Source: Symsagittifera roscoffensis (taxonomy: Eukaryota > Xenacoelomorpha > Acoela > Convolutidae). From it: 64,000 nt of DNA. A program made the position numbers and the translations under genes. The notes under the pieces were generated by a model that had not been told where the DNA came from, searched no databases, and saw only the letters and a program-made list of their open reading frames with translations. The DNA is taken from assembly GCF_963678635.1 (NCBI RefSeq), contig NC_087062.1:22856370-22920369 (forward strand). The letters are read 5' to 3'. Below, piece after piece: positions 46,739 through 57,900 of this stretch. Position 1 is the first letter of the stretch. Each line of letters starts with the position of its first letter.

Positions 46739-46962
46739 CCTACATAATCTCGGGCCAGCTGTTCTCCATTGTTGCCGGTGTTCTCTCAATCGTGGCTGTC
46801 ATCCTCACTATCATCTATATCGGTGACGTCATCCCCAAGAGGAAGGTCAATCGCATTGTGGCCCTCGTGGGGGCTGGAGTCCAGATTGGACAGGCCATTG
46901 TCCTGGTCATCAGTGTGCCACCGATGGCAGCCGGGGCTGCTAGTGATACGCCCAGCAACCAG
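46739..46962 (+). CDS. Four-TM claudin/PMP22-like gene, exon 3, copy 1
   Basis: Acceptor ttgcag|cc and donor aaccag|gtatgt; phase 1 in, 0 out. Encodes TM2 (about 83-105), a basic turn PKRKVNR, TM3 (about 115-137) and part of loop 2. Protein identical to copy 2. In copy 1 no exon 4 follows before unit 2 begins. Confidence 0.85.
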
Positions 46963-48861
46963 GTATGTCAAATGCTTAATAGATTTGCTCAAAGGACAAT
47001 TATTGCCTTTGAAGAATCGCGTAAGAATGTACTGTAAGGGTATTGCAACCGGGTACTAGACTTTTTCCCGTAAAAATAAGTTTGTCCACAGAGTTCTCAA
47101 GTTCGCACGTGTTTTACTGTAGAGGTACATGTAGTATGTGCATGTTAGGTTAGATATGGACCTTGTGTGATTGTTATGAGTTACTTTAATAGTATTTTTT
47201 GTGCCAAAAAAGTTCGGTATTTTTTCGGCACTTGAGTGTCGATTTTAATTCTGCTCATTTTCCGAATGATTTTTTTTTCAATTACTTTTTGTTGGTTTTC
47301 ATAAGAATAACATAAGTCTCACAAAATGTTTCAGACAAATCTAAATCACTTTCTCAGACCCTTCCTAATAAAAATGAAAGAAAAAAAAATAAAAATGTTA
47401 AATTTCTTTTTTTGAAATTTTTTCGAAAAAAAATTTTCAGAAAATTTTTTGTTTTTTGTTTGTTTTTTCAGTGTGCATATACTAACTTCGGTTTTAACTT
47501 TTTATGCTTTTATTTGTTCAATCAGCTGATTTTATCATATATATATTTTTTTGATTTCGGAATTCTTTTGTTTTTCTTAAGTTAATTTTTTCTAAGTTTT
47601 TCTGTCAACAATTGAAAAAATGTTCTCATTGCTTTTTAGTCCATATTGCTTCCAAAAGTAGCTCTTTGAATTCTAAAAACGAGAACCAATTTGGGTTAGT
47701 TCTATCAAAAAGTTCAATCATGAATTTTTCTTTGGAATTCAAAATTTCACTAAGGCTATCTTTTTTTGTTGTAAAAGTAGAAAGTACTTTTTAATGAACG
47801 AGTTGGTCCTTTTTTGTTTCATTGCTTTTCTTGTTTTTTTTCATTTTTTCTGTAGATTTTCATTTCTGTATTTTAAATGCCATTCTCTCCTGGTAAACCG
47901 GGTTTGGCACCTTATCAGGAAGAAGACCTTAAAATGACGCGTTAGATTATGCGTGCATAATTGTTAGATTATGCGTTGATAATTGCAGAACGAATGCCAA
48001 AAAATCGATTCGTTCACATGTGCACGATCGGCTTCTAGATTTTTTTTTGTAACGAACGTTTTGAACAGTGAAATTATGAGATAAAAATGATGTCTAAAAG
48101 GGTTTTTCCACGAATCCACGGACAAGTGGTAGCGTTACCTTAGGAGTTAGTTTTTTGCTGCCGAGATTGCATAGTAGTTGAGCCGAAATTGTCTGTTCAG
48201 TTTTACTGGAGTGTATGCATTAATTCAGCCTCAAATACAATTGAAAGATTTTCGAACATTTTTTTGTAAATCCCCCCTTGATTTACATCAGCTCCTGATC
48301 TTGAGCTCGAATTTTCATGAACAAAGTTTGCAAGAACAAAATTACAAAATCAAATTACTAATTTTTAGAATTCCAATTAAACCAACTACCTTTGAAACAG
48401 TTTTTTCAAATGAAGTTAATCCAAAGATGCGAATGCGTTTAAGGCATGTAATTTCATTGATGCTTTAGAGATGAAATATTTTTAGCAAAAGCCTAAATTT
48501 TGAGTTACCAATTATTCTTCCTTTAAGCAGAAATATTTTTGCCAAAAAGTAGATAGATTTATTTCCAGCTAAAAGTTTACCATGAAATTATGACTAGAAC
48601 TTTCTAACATTATGATTATCATTTTGACAAGTGCTGTTTTACTATTTGAGATCTTTTTCCTTCTTCGAAGAATAATATCATGTTGTTACTTAGTTGTAAT
48701 CATGAGTTCTGCTTGGTTTTGGCAAGAGGTTCTTTCTGCTCGAAGCAAAAATGTTAAATCCGAGTTTTGTCCTGACCACTGGAGGTGGGGAGTAAATTTG
48801 TCTTTGGGTGTTTTTTATTTTATTTTTTGCTGCAAATAATAAAAGGAATGGGTTTGGTGAT

Positions 48862-48898
48862 ATCTATATCTATATCTATCTATCTATCTATCTATCCT

Positions 48899-48949
<51 letters not shown>

Positions 48950-48963
48950 CTCTATCTATCTAT
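48862..48963 (+). repeat. (TATC)n microsatellite, unit 2
   Basis: Counterpart of 37740-37849, a few repeats shorter. Confidence 0.9.
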
Positions 48964-49094
48964 ACTATATTTAAATGCGAGTGACAGCTATCTCTCATGT
49001 TTAAGCATAAAATTTTGCATGTTTAACGAAAGAATTTTTTCATGTTTAAGCTATATCATATATTGCAATGCTCAAGAAAATCTAGTAAGTTTCA

Positions 49095-49592
49095 AAAACT
49101 CAGGGTCTGCTTGAAAACTACCAAGTTTGAAGACCCTGAGATTTTACACAAACTAAAAAACCGCGAAATAATCATTATGATCAGTATTATCAAGTAAAGC
49201 AGCGTTGCAGTATATGAAAACAAGTTTATCTTCTCTTTCCTCTGATAATTGAGCCTCATTTCTTTCAAAAATTTCATTTTGGTTTAACTTACTGGTAATA
49301 AGCCTTACTTTACTTACTAGTAATTTACTAGTACATTTACTAGTAACTTACCTACTAGAAGTAAGTCCGCACAACCCCCTATTCACAGGGCATTTTGCAT
49401 GTACGAAATGTGAAAATTTTTTCACCTGTTCACGCTGACGCGTTTTAATGCATTTTATAACATGAAAAGTCATTTTAAATAAGTTTTCATATATTAAATT
49501 TCCAAAAAAATCAAAGGAGGAACTGGAAAAGAGCCATTTTTGGGTACTACTATGATACAGTGGTCCGTTGAAAATAACCAGGTCCCTTGTTT
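49095..49592. repeat. Composite MITE segment, unit 2
   Basis: Counterpart of 37976-38475, again with the gcacaacccccta/ttcacagg junction. Confidence 0.75.
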
Positions 49593-49719
49593 TTCATTAT
49601 TTTTTTTTCGAGGAAATATTAAGTCTGTCTGTCTGTCTGTATACATGCTTTTTTAATTAATTTGATTATGTCTGTCTACCCGTCGCCTAAATTTTTAACT
49701 TTCATCTATTATCTATCTA

Positions 49720-52700
49720 TCTATTATATATTTAAATGCGAGCTTCACTATCTCGCCATGTTTAAGCTTTTTCAACGTATTATTTTTGCATGTTTAAGCT
49801 ATATCTTATATTGCAACAGTTTAGAATTTTTTTTTCGTTTTTCCAATTTGATTTTAGTGGTTATTTTACCGAGTTTAAATTAAGCAGCCCAATATCGAGT
49901 TAGGGCTGCAAATTTGGCCTCCAATTTTGAATGCCCGAATCATTTTAGTTAACGAGATAAGATGATTTTTCTAGATTTTTTGAAAGATTTTCAGAAATTT
50001 CAAATAACAAAATAATTTACAAAACTTGAAGTTCCGAACCCTGTAGTTGGGTGCTGTCATAGTGCTCTAAGGTGTTACAAACCTTGCCTCCAAATATGAC
50101 TGCTCAATTCTATGTAGTTTTCGAGATATGACGTTTTTTGTGATTTTTTCAAAAAATTTTTTTAGAAAACTTATATTGTTATCATTTTTTAAATATCTGA
50201 AATTCCGAACCCTATAGTTGGGTACTGTCAGAGTACTATCAAGCATCGCGAACCTTGCCTCCAAATATGACTGCTCAAATCCTTGTAGTTTTTGAGATAT
50301 GATGTTTTTTGTGATTTTTTCAAAAATTTTCAGAAAGTTTTTATTAATTGTTTTTCAAAAATTGAAACTCCCAACCAGGTTTTTGGGTATTGCCAGAGTA
50401 CTCTAAGAAGTTAAAAATCTTGCCTCCAAAATGAATGTTCAAATATTTGTAGTTTTCGAGATATGACGTTTTTTGTGATTTTTTCAAAAATTTTTCAGAA
50501 ACCTCACATTAATTTTTTTCCTCAAAATCTGAATTTTCCAATCCTGTAGTTGGGTCCTGTCAGAGTAATCTCAAAGACTGCGAATCTTGCCTCCAAATAT
50601 GGCTGCTCAATTCTTTGTAGTTTTTGAGATAAGACGTTTTTTGTGATTTCAAAAATTTTCAGAAAACTCAAATTATTTTTTGTTTTTGAAAATCTGAAAT
50701 TCCCAACCCTGTAGTTAGGTCCTGTCAGAGTACTCTCAAAGATGGTGAACCTTGCCTCCAAGTATGACTGCTCAATTCTTTGTAGTTTTCGAGATATGAC
50801 GTTTTTTGTGATTTTTTCAAAAATTTTTTTTAGAAAACTTATATTGTTATCATTTTTTAAATATCTGAAATTCCCAACCCTATAGTTGGTTACTGTCAGA
50901 GTACTATCAAGCATCGCGAACCTTGCCTCCAAATATGATTGCTCAATTCTTTGTAGTTTTTGAGATAAGACGTTTTTTGTGATTTCAAAAATTTTCAGAA
51001 AACTCAAATTATTTTTAGTTCTTAAAAATCTGAAATTCCCAACCCTGTAGTTAGGTCCTGTCAGAGTACTCTCAAAGATGGTGAACCTTGCCTCCAAGTA
51101 TGACTGCTGAATTCTTTGTAGTTTTCGAGATTTGATGTTTTTTGTGATTTTTTCAAAAATTTTCAGAAAACTTAAATTAATATTATTCTTTGAAAATCTA
51201 AATTCCCAAGCCTGTAGTTAGGTCCTGTCAGAGTACTCTCAATTTTTTTTGGAAACTAAGGTTTAAAAAAAAATTTGGATTCCTAAGCCTGTAGTAGGGT
51301 GCTCTCAGGGACTCTCAGTGGTTGCAAATCGGTCTTCCAAATTTCTCAGCCATTAAGTTTTCGAGATGACGCTTTCAAAATGGGAATTTAAAAAAATTTT
51401 AAAGTTCGAAACTACCAACCCTGTAATTGGGTGCAGTCAGAGTACACTAAAAGTTTGCAGATGTTGTTTCCAATATATGTGGTTTTTCATGAGTTGTCAA
51501 AAAATTTCGAAGCATACCTGCTTTTTTAATTAATTTGATTATGTCTGTCTACCCGTGGCCTAATTTTTTTAACTATTATCTATCTATTATATATTTAAAT
51601 GCGGGCTTCACTATCTCACCATGTTTAAGTTTTTCAACGTATTATTTTTGCATGTTCAACAAAGTAATTTTTTCACGTTTAGCTATATCGTATATTGCAA
51701 TGGTTAAGGTTTTTTTTCGATTTTCCAGTTCAGTGTTTATTTCATCAAGTTTGAAATTAGCAACCCAATACTAGGATTTTTTCAGAGTTTTCCCAGGTTT
51801 TGCGATTCTGACCTCCATATATGAATAACCAAATCCTTTTAGTTTACGAGATAGGCAATTTTCGAGATTTTTTGAAAATTTCTAGAAAATTTAATTTAGA
51901 AAAATTTGACATTTTTTGAAATTCTCACCCTGTAGTTGGATGCTGTCAGGTACTGTCAGGGGTTGCAAATTTTGCCTCTAATTCTCACTCCTCAAATCCT
52001 TGTAGTTTTCGAGATATTACGTTTTTTATGATTTTTTCAAAAGAAAATCAAAAATTTAGATTTTAAAAATTTCCAAAACGTTGAAGATCTCTATCCTGTT
52101 GTTGGATATTGTGAGGGTACCCTCAAGGATTGCGAATCTTGCCTCTGAAAATGGTTGCTCAAATATTTGTAGTTTTCGGGATATGACGTTTTTTTTAGGT
52201 TTTTTTACAAAATTTTCAGAAAACTTAAGTATAAAAAGTTTCACAAAATTTGAAATTTTCATCTCTGTAGTGAGGCTCTGTCAGGGTACTCTCAGGAGTT
52301 GCGAGTTTGGCCTCCCAATTTGACTGCTCAAATCCTTGTAGTTTTCCAGATATGACGTATTTTGTGATTTTTTTTATAAACATATTCATGAAAATTAAAT
52401 TAATTGTTTTTTCCAAGTTTGAATTTCCTAACCTGTTGTTGGGGGGCTGTCAGAGTAATCTCAGGGGTTGGAAATTTGGCCTCCAGTTAAGAATGCCCAA
52501 ATCATTTTTGTTTAAGAGATACGACGATTTTCTTGATTTTTATGGAAATTTTCAGAAAACTCAAATAACAAATAATTCGTTAAAGTGAAATTCCCAACCC
52601 TGTAGTTGTGTACTTTCAAAGATTGCGAATTTTGCCATCAAAAAAGAAAGCTTAAGGTGAGGTTTCTCACAATTTGAATTTCCCTACTCGGGTACTGTAA

Positions 52701-52985
52701 AAGTACTCTCAGGAGTTGCAAATCTTGCGTCCAAATGCGACTGCTCAATTGCTTTCAGTTTCCCAGATGTGACGTTTCTTAGTTCATTTTAAATTCTCCG
52801 GAGAACTTTTACAAAACTTCGCAAAATTTAATGGTTCTTAAAAATTTGTATGAAAAATCTGAATAAAAAAACTTAGCTAAATTTGTAATAACGAACCCTC
52901 TAACTGGGTGTTGTCAGAGTACACTCAAAGGATAGTTTTTTGAGTTGTTTAAATTTCGAAGCACCACAGGTGCATTACACGCTAG
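49720..52985 (+). mobile_element. Helitron-like block with satellite arrays, unit 2
   Basis: 5' ends at 49720 and 51583, one complete 3' end (gcaccacaggtgcattacac then gCTAG|T) ending at 52985, and ~165 bp monomers between. The 191-codon minus ORF at 50522-51097 is about three and a half monomers read through. Confidence 0.75.
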
Positions 52986-54793
52986 TATCATAGAAAAGCC
53001 CTGTTAGTCAGTGTTGATAAAAAATGTGTTTAGTTTAATTTTGAGTCTCATGAAATTTTTTAAAATCCAAATGAAGAAATTTTTAGTTTGTTTAAAGGAA
53101 AACTCTATTTGAATGCTTTTTAGCGCTGCTTAACAACAAAAATTGGGACCGTTTCTCCCATTTTTTGTTATTCATTTTTCGATGAAAATTTTTTTCTAGC
53201 GTTCTACGTCTGCCGATTTATATCGCTATCTCATCACGCCGCGTAAAAAACTACGCTAATTCAAAAGAAAAAATTAGTTTTTCATGAACGTGTTCGGAAA
53301 ATTCCGGGCTACTTCTACAGCATCCGACTGTCCCAGTTTGGATATATTTGGCTGCCTTTTTTCCGGGTTTTAAATTAATATCCCTTCTTTGGATCTGTTT
53401 TAAGACGTCTATTTTTGGCTGACCCACCCTAAAAGGTTTCTAAAGGCGCCTTTGGCGTCAGTATTTACCAATTTGGAGGGAGTGCGCACAAAAAACCCAT
53501 AAAAATACCTTTCTTGGCCTGTTTCTCAATAGCTATGCCTATGCCGGCGGCACAGCAAAGTTTGTCAAATTAGCCTATATAGTGAAAAAAAACAGTGGTT
53601 TTCCGAGCTCTCCCAAAGCACTAAAAAGTCCCTGTTTCGGTCAAAGTTTCTGCGCCGCAGGCAAAATTTTGAAAAAAAAATAGCACAAAAAAGCGGTTTT
53701 TGGCACTTTTTGGAAAATGTTGTTAAAAAATCGCGTTTTTTCGGCGCGCGCTCCCCCCTTAAAATAAGTATATATTGGCGCCTAAGGCGCCTTTAGAAAA
53801 ATTTTAGGGTCCGTCAGCCAAAATTAGATATCTGAAAATAGTTCAAACGGACCCTTTGGGTCGGTAAGGGTCGAATCCCTGAGGGAGGAGGGGCGTCCGC
53901 CCCCGCCTCTAAATCCGCCCCTGTAATTAGGGTCTTTATAGGGATTTCGGAGAGGTCGGAACAGCAATTTGAAGGAAAATGTCGACAAGTTTTCGAAATT
54001 TTTTGAAGATCCCCCCTCGAGATAATCCTAGATCTGCCCCCTGTTAGTAACTAGGCTTCGAAATAATTCTCATTCACGTAATGGTGTACACAAGAACCTC
54101 TTTGAAGTATGTGCCAATTATTCTTGAAAGTTTTGGCCCAAAAATGTGCTTTTCGGCTCAAGAGAATTGGGCTGCCCTCCGCTGTCGCAGAGTGCATTCA
54201 AAGAAAACTTATCAAATAGATTTGAATACTTACCTATTTAATAAATTTATCACAACAATTAGGCTAAAAGCAACTGACAGTATCCTGGCTGGTATTCAAA
54301 CTCCTTCAAAGTAAGTAAGCATTGGCACCAAAAGCGCCTCTGCACAAAATAGGCTTGGTCAGAAAAAAAATTTAGCAGCCAGTATGAATTGAGGTGCCCC
54401 TCGGCACGCTACATTGTCTTAGCCTTTGCACTCAATTTAAATTTAGTGCTCAATTGTAGTTTCATCGATTAGGTAAGAAAATGGTTCTGGTATTCACAAA
54501 ATGCGATAATGCGATAGCTTTTCGTAGCATCAGGATGTTAAGCACTGCTTGTTTATCTAGTTTTTAGCTGAGGAGAAAGGGTGTTTTGCCAAATGAACAG
54601 TGCGTGAATGAAAGTGGTAATTTGCTGGACGATGGAAGAAGCCAAAATAATGTTTACAAACTTGGAAACAAATGCTTGGATAAGAAATTATTTTAGTAAT
54701 TCTAATTGAAAATTAAAAAGCATATACCTTGCGTTATACCGTTCGAATTCGTATTCTTTCGATATTTTGTAAGCCATTTAAATTTATCTGCAG
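52986..54793 (+). other. Upstream region of four-TM gene, copy 2
   Basis: Counterpart of 43871-45666. Same repeats in the same order, with minor indels such as an added a-run near 53582. Confidence 0.4.
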
Positions 54794-54807
54794 CGGCTTA
54801 TGCAATA

Positions 54808-54927
54808 ATGAAGGAGCTCTCTGTGATTGCGGTGGTGCTGCAAGTGATTGCATACTACCCCAAAGCATTATTCCTTTTCGCCCCCTTTCACTTCGTGTTC
54901 GAGAGTGTTTGGAGCGCGTATGGAAAG
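54808..54927 (+). CDS. Four-TM gene exon 1, copy 2
   Basis: Same 40-residue reading as copy 1. It cannot be used as an internal exon after exon 3 of copy 1, because exon 3 ends in phase 0 while the acceptor before this ATG would need phase 1 to stay in frame. Confidence 0.7.
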
Positions 54928-57900
54928 GTTTGTCGTTTGAAACTGTTTTCATAAAAATGAGGGGAAATGCTATCTAAATTTATGTTCCAAATTGCATCCA
55001 CCTGAATTTGTTGCGTAAAAATCTGGATGAAATTGAATTTTAAATAACTCGACTCAGAAATACATAGTTTTTTAAACTTCTTTTTGAAGCCTTAAATAAT
55101 TCAAAATTTGTCTTAATTTTGGTTTCAAGCTTAAATTTTACAAGGACAAATTTTTAAAAATTTTTCTGCCTCAGACGTATGTGTGCTTCTAAATGTATTG
55201 TTAATAATTCCATTCTTAAAAAATGAGGTTTTGAAACTAACTTTAAGTTTAAAGCCTTTTTACTTGAAACAGTCGTTGAAGGCGTTTGAGATAGCCGAAT
55301 TGGCTATCAGTTTGGCATAGCTACAAACGCTCCTGAATTGTTTGAATGTCATGGTAGGTGGTTGCCTACTGGGGCGTGTGGTCTGTGTGTTATGAATTGA
55401 TCGGGACTCTAGGGGGAGAGCTAGTATGTCCCTCTGCCGCAGAGACAAGCGCCATCGACAAACCAGGTACTAATTTTCCCAATCAAGTTTTTAATGAAGT
55501 TTAAATTAACTGTCTTTTTTGAAGTAGGTTGAAAAGTATCGTTTTATTGGGCCCAAAGATCAAATCTCCAGTGCAAATATGAACTATGTAATGCAACCAA
55601 CCATTTTTACTACTAGGTTATCTATTATTGAATTTCAAATGGCTGGAATATAAGAAGTTGTTGCACTCAATGCTATTTTGCTCTTAGCAAAAAGTTCCAG
55701 GTCTGACTTATAGTATATACAAACTCAACCGAATCACTAGAAATTGGATTCAGAAAACAGTGTGAATTAACCTCGAAGTTTTTTTACAAGTTATTCCAAA
55801 ACATTTAATCAAAGAAAGTTTTTGCATCACTGTTAATTTTTGATTGACACTTGTACTTTTGCAGCCTACATAATCTCGGGCCAGCTGTTCTCCATTGTTG
55901 CCGGTGTTCTCTCAATCGTGGCTGTCATCCTCACTATCATCTATATCGGTGACGTCATCCCCAAGAGGAAGGTCAATCGCATTGTGGCCCTCGTGGGGGC
56001 TGGAGTCCAGATTGGACAGGCCATTGTCCTGGTCATCAGTGTGCCACCGATGGCAGCCGGGGCTGCTAGTGATACGCCCAGCAACCAGGTATGTCAAATG
56101 CTTAATAGATTTGCTCAAAGGACAATTATTGCCTTTGAAGAATCGCGTAAGAATGTACTGTAAGGGTATTGCAACCGGGTACTAGACTTTTTCCCGTAAA
56201 AATAAGTTTGTCCACAGAGTTCTCAAGTTCGCACGTGTTTTACTGTAGAGGTACATGTAGTATGTGCATGTTAGGTTAGATATGGACCTCGTGTGATTGT
56301 TATGAGTTCCTTTAATAGTATTTTTTGTGCCAAAAAAGTTCGGTATTTTTTCGGCACTTGAGTGTCGATTTTAATTCTGCTCATTTTCCGAATGATTTTT
56401 TTTTTCAATTACTTTTTGTTGGTTTTTATAAGAATGGCATAAGTCTCACAAAATGTTTCAGACAAATCTAAATCACTTTCCCAGACCCTTCCTAATAAAA
56501 ATGAAAGAAAAAAAATAAAAATGTTAGATTTCTTTTTTTGAAATTTTTTCGAAAAAAATTTTTCAGAAAATTTTTCGTGTTTTTTGTTTGTTTTTTCAGT
56601 GTGCATACTAACTTCGGTTTTAACTTTTTATGCTTTTATTTGTTCAATCAGCTGATTTTATCATATATATATATTTTTGATTTCGCATTTCTTTTGTTTT
56701 TCTTAAGTTAATTTTTTCTAAGTTTTTCTGTCAACAATTGAAAAAATGTCCTCATTGCTTTTTTGTCCATATTGCTTCCAAAAGTAGCTCTTTGAATTCT
56801 AAAAACGAGAATCAAGCAAGCTTGAATTGCCACCAAATCAGGAATAAATAAATTCAAAAACTTTTGATAATTTGAATAAAAATTGCTAGTCGAGTTCATC
56901 GTTTTGCTAAGTCAATTTGAGTTCCTGTCTGCTAATTTTTTGCTTCTTCAGTTTTGTGTAGTTTCTTTGTGTTAGGATGGTAAAAACGGGAACTAAGCAA
57001 GCTTGAAGTGCTATCAATTCAGAAATTTTCAATTATGAAATTTACGAAAATTTTTTCAGAATTACTAGACGAATTTATCATTTTCCTTTTTTGTTCGCTA
57101 ATTAAAAAATTGTTTTTTATGTCTTCTGACGTCTAGGTAAATTTGATCTCTTTTCGGGCTACATCTTTCAGTTCGATGGCTTATGTGTTTCTTAATATTT
57201 GTTGTTTTTTTTGGTTTGATTTTTTGGTAAACCGTTTTTCCAGTCAAGATGTTGGTCTTCTCTGATCGGATTTTTATAGAAAATGAAAATCGGCATTTTT
57301 TTGGCTTCATAGCTGTTCAAAATCACTTGATTTTTTATAAACAGTGTCTAGTTCTTGTTTTTTGTTCCTTTGGTTTTTTCAGTCCGTTTTTGTTAAATTC
57401 ATATAAAATTAAATTTTAAGTTTTTGAATTGTTTTGGTATCGATTTTCGCAAGTTTTGAGTTTTTTTTCAGATCACATTTGTCGTGTTTCTAGTCTAGTT
57501 TGTCTAGGTTTCTGAAAAATGTAATTTTGTTGTTCGGTATTTTTGTGTCTTTCATTTACTAATTTAAAAAGTAAATCAGAGTTAGTAGTTTTTGGTTCTT
57601 TCATCAATGCAGTTTACCAATACAGTTTACCCATGGTTCGATCGCGTGTCTTCAGAATACTTTGATGCATAGCAGACATGTTTAAAAAGTATGTTGGAGG
57701 TTGGCTCATTTTGTTGCTTATATAATTTTTAAAAAATTTTGCTACAATTTTGTTATCTGATTTTTTGATTACTTCTTGACTTATAGTTTTTGCATCGCAA
57801 GTGCTGCGAAGCTCTGCTTCGCCTCTGTGTTGAACATTCATCGCGTCAGAACAATCATAATAGCTCGAATACGAATAATATCATTGCAGTTTTCTTGTAT

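Larger units (their letters stand above)
36570..47689 (+). repeat. Tandem segmental duplication, unit 1 (~11.1 kb)
   Basis: Starts at ttgggttagttctatcaaaa and ends at ttctaaaaacgagaaccaa, immediately followed by unit 2, which starts with the same ttgggttag. Landmarks match unit 2 in order: repeat fragment, TATC microsatellite, Helitron-like 5' end, hAT-MITE segment, satellite arrays, Helitron 3' end, and exons 1-3 of the four-TM gene. Mismatches are sparse. It differs from unit 2 by an internal 2.33 kb duplication. Confidence 0.9.
47690..56815 (+). repeat. Tandem segmental duplication, unit 2 (~9.1 kb)
   Basis: Begins directly after unit 1 and ends at aaaaacgagaatcaa, after which the unique downstream sequence of the four-TM gene follows. 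It is about 2.0 kb shorter than unit 1: it lacks the 2.33 kb internal duplication but has about 334 bp (two monomers) more in the satellite array near 50522-51097. Confidence 0.9.

Noticed and set aside
45681-46962. Exons at 45667-45800 and 46739-46962 as mutually exclusive alternatives
   Set aside because: Both have the same acceptor phase, which first suggested this, but the small exon at 46231-46339 links them in phase (0 to 1) and supplies the conserved W-x-x-C...C loop.
46786-46992. Minus-strand ORF across exon 3 of the four-TM gene
   Set aside because: It is the antisense shadow of TM2-TM3, and the plus frame shows the expected membrane segments and splice sites.
50522-51097. 191-codon minus-strand ORF as a repeat protein
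   Set aside because: It is three and a half ~165 bp satellite monomers that lack stops in one frame. The same array in unit 1 is closed by substitutions and indels, so there is no sign of selection for coding.
36570-56815. CRISPR-like or prokaryotic repeat array
   Set aside because: The regularly spaced repeats are ~165 bp monomers without unique spacers, inside a spliced eukaryotic region.
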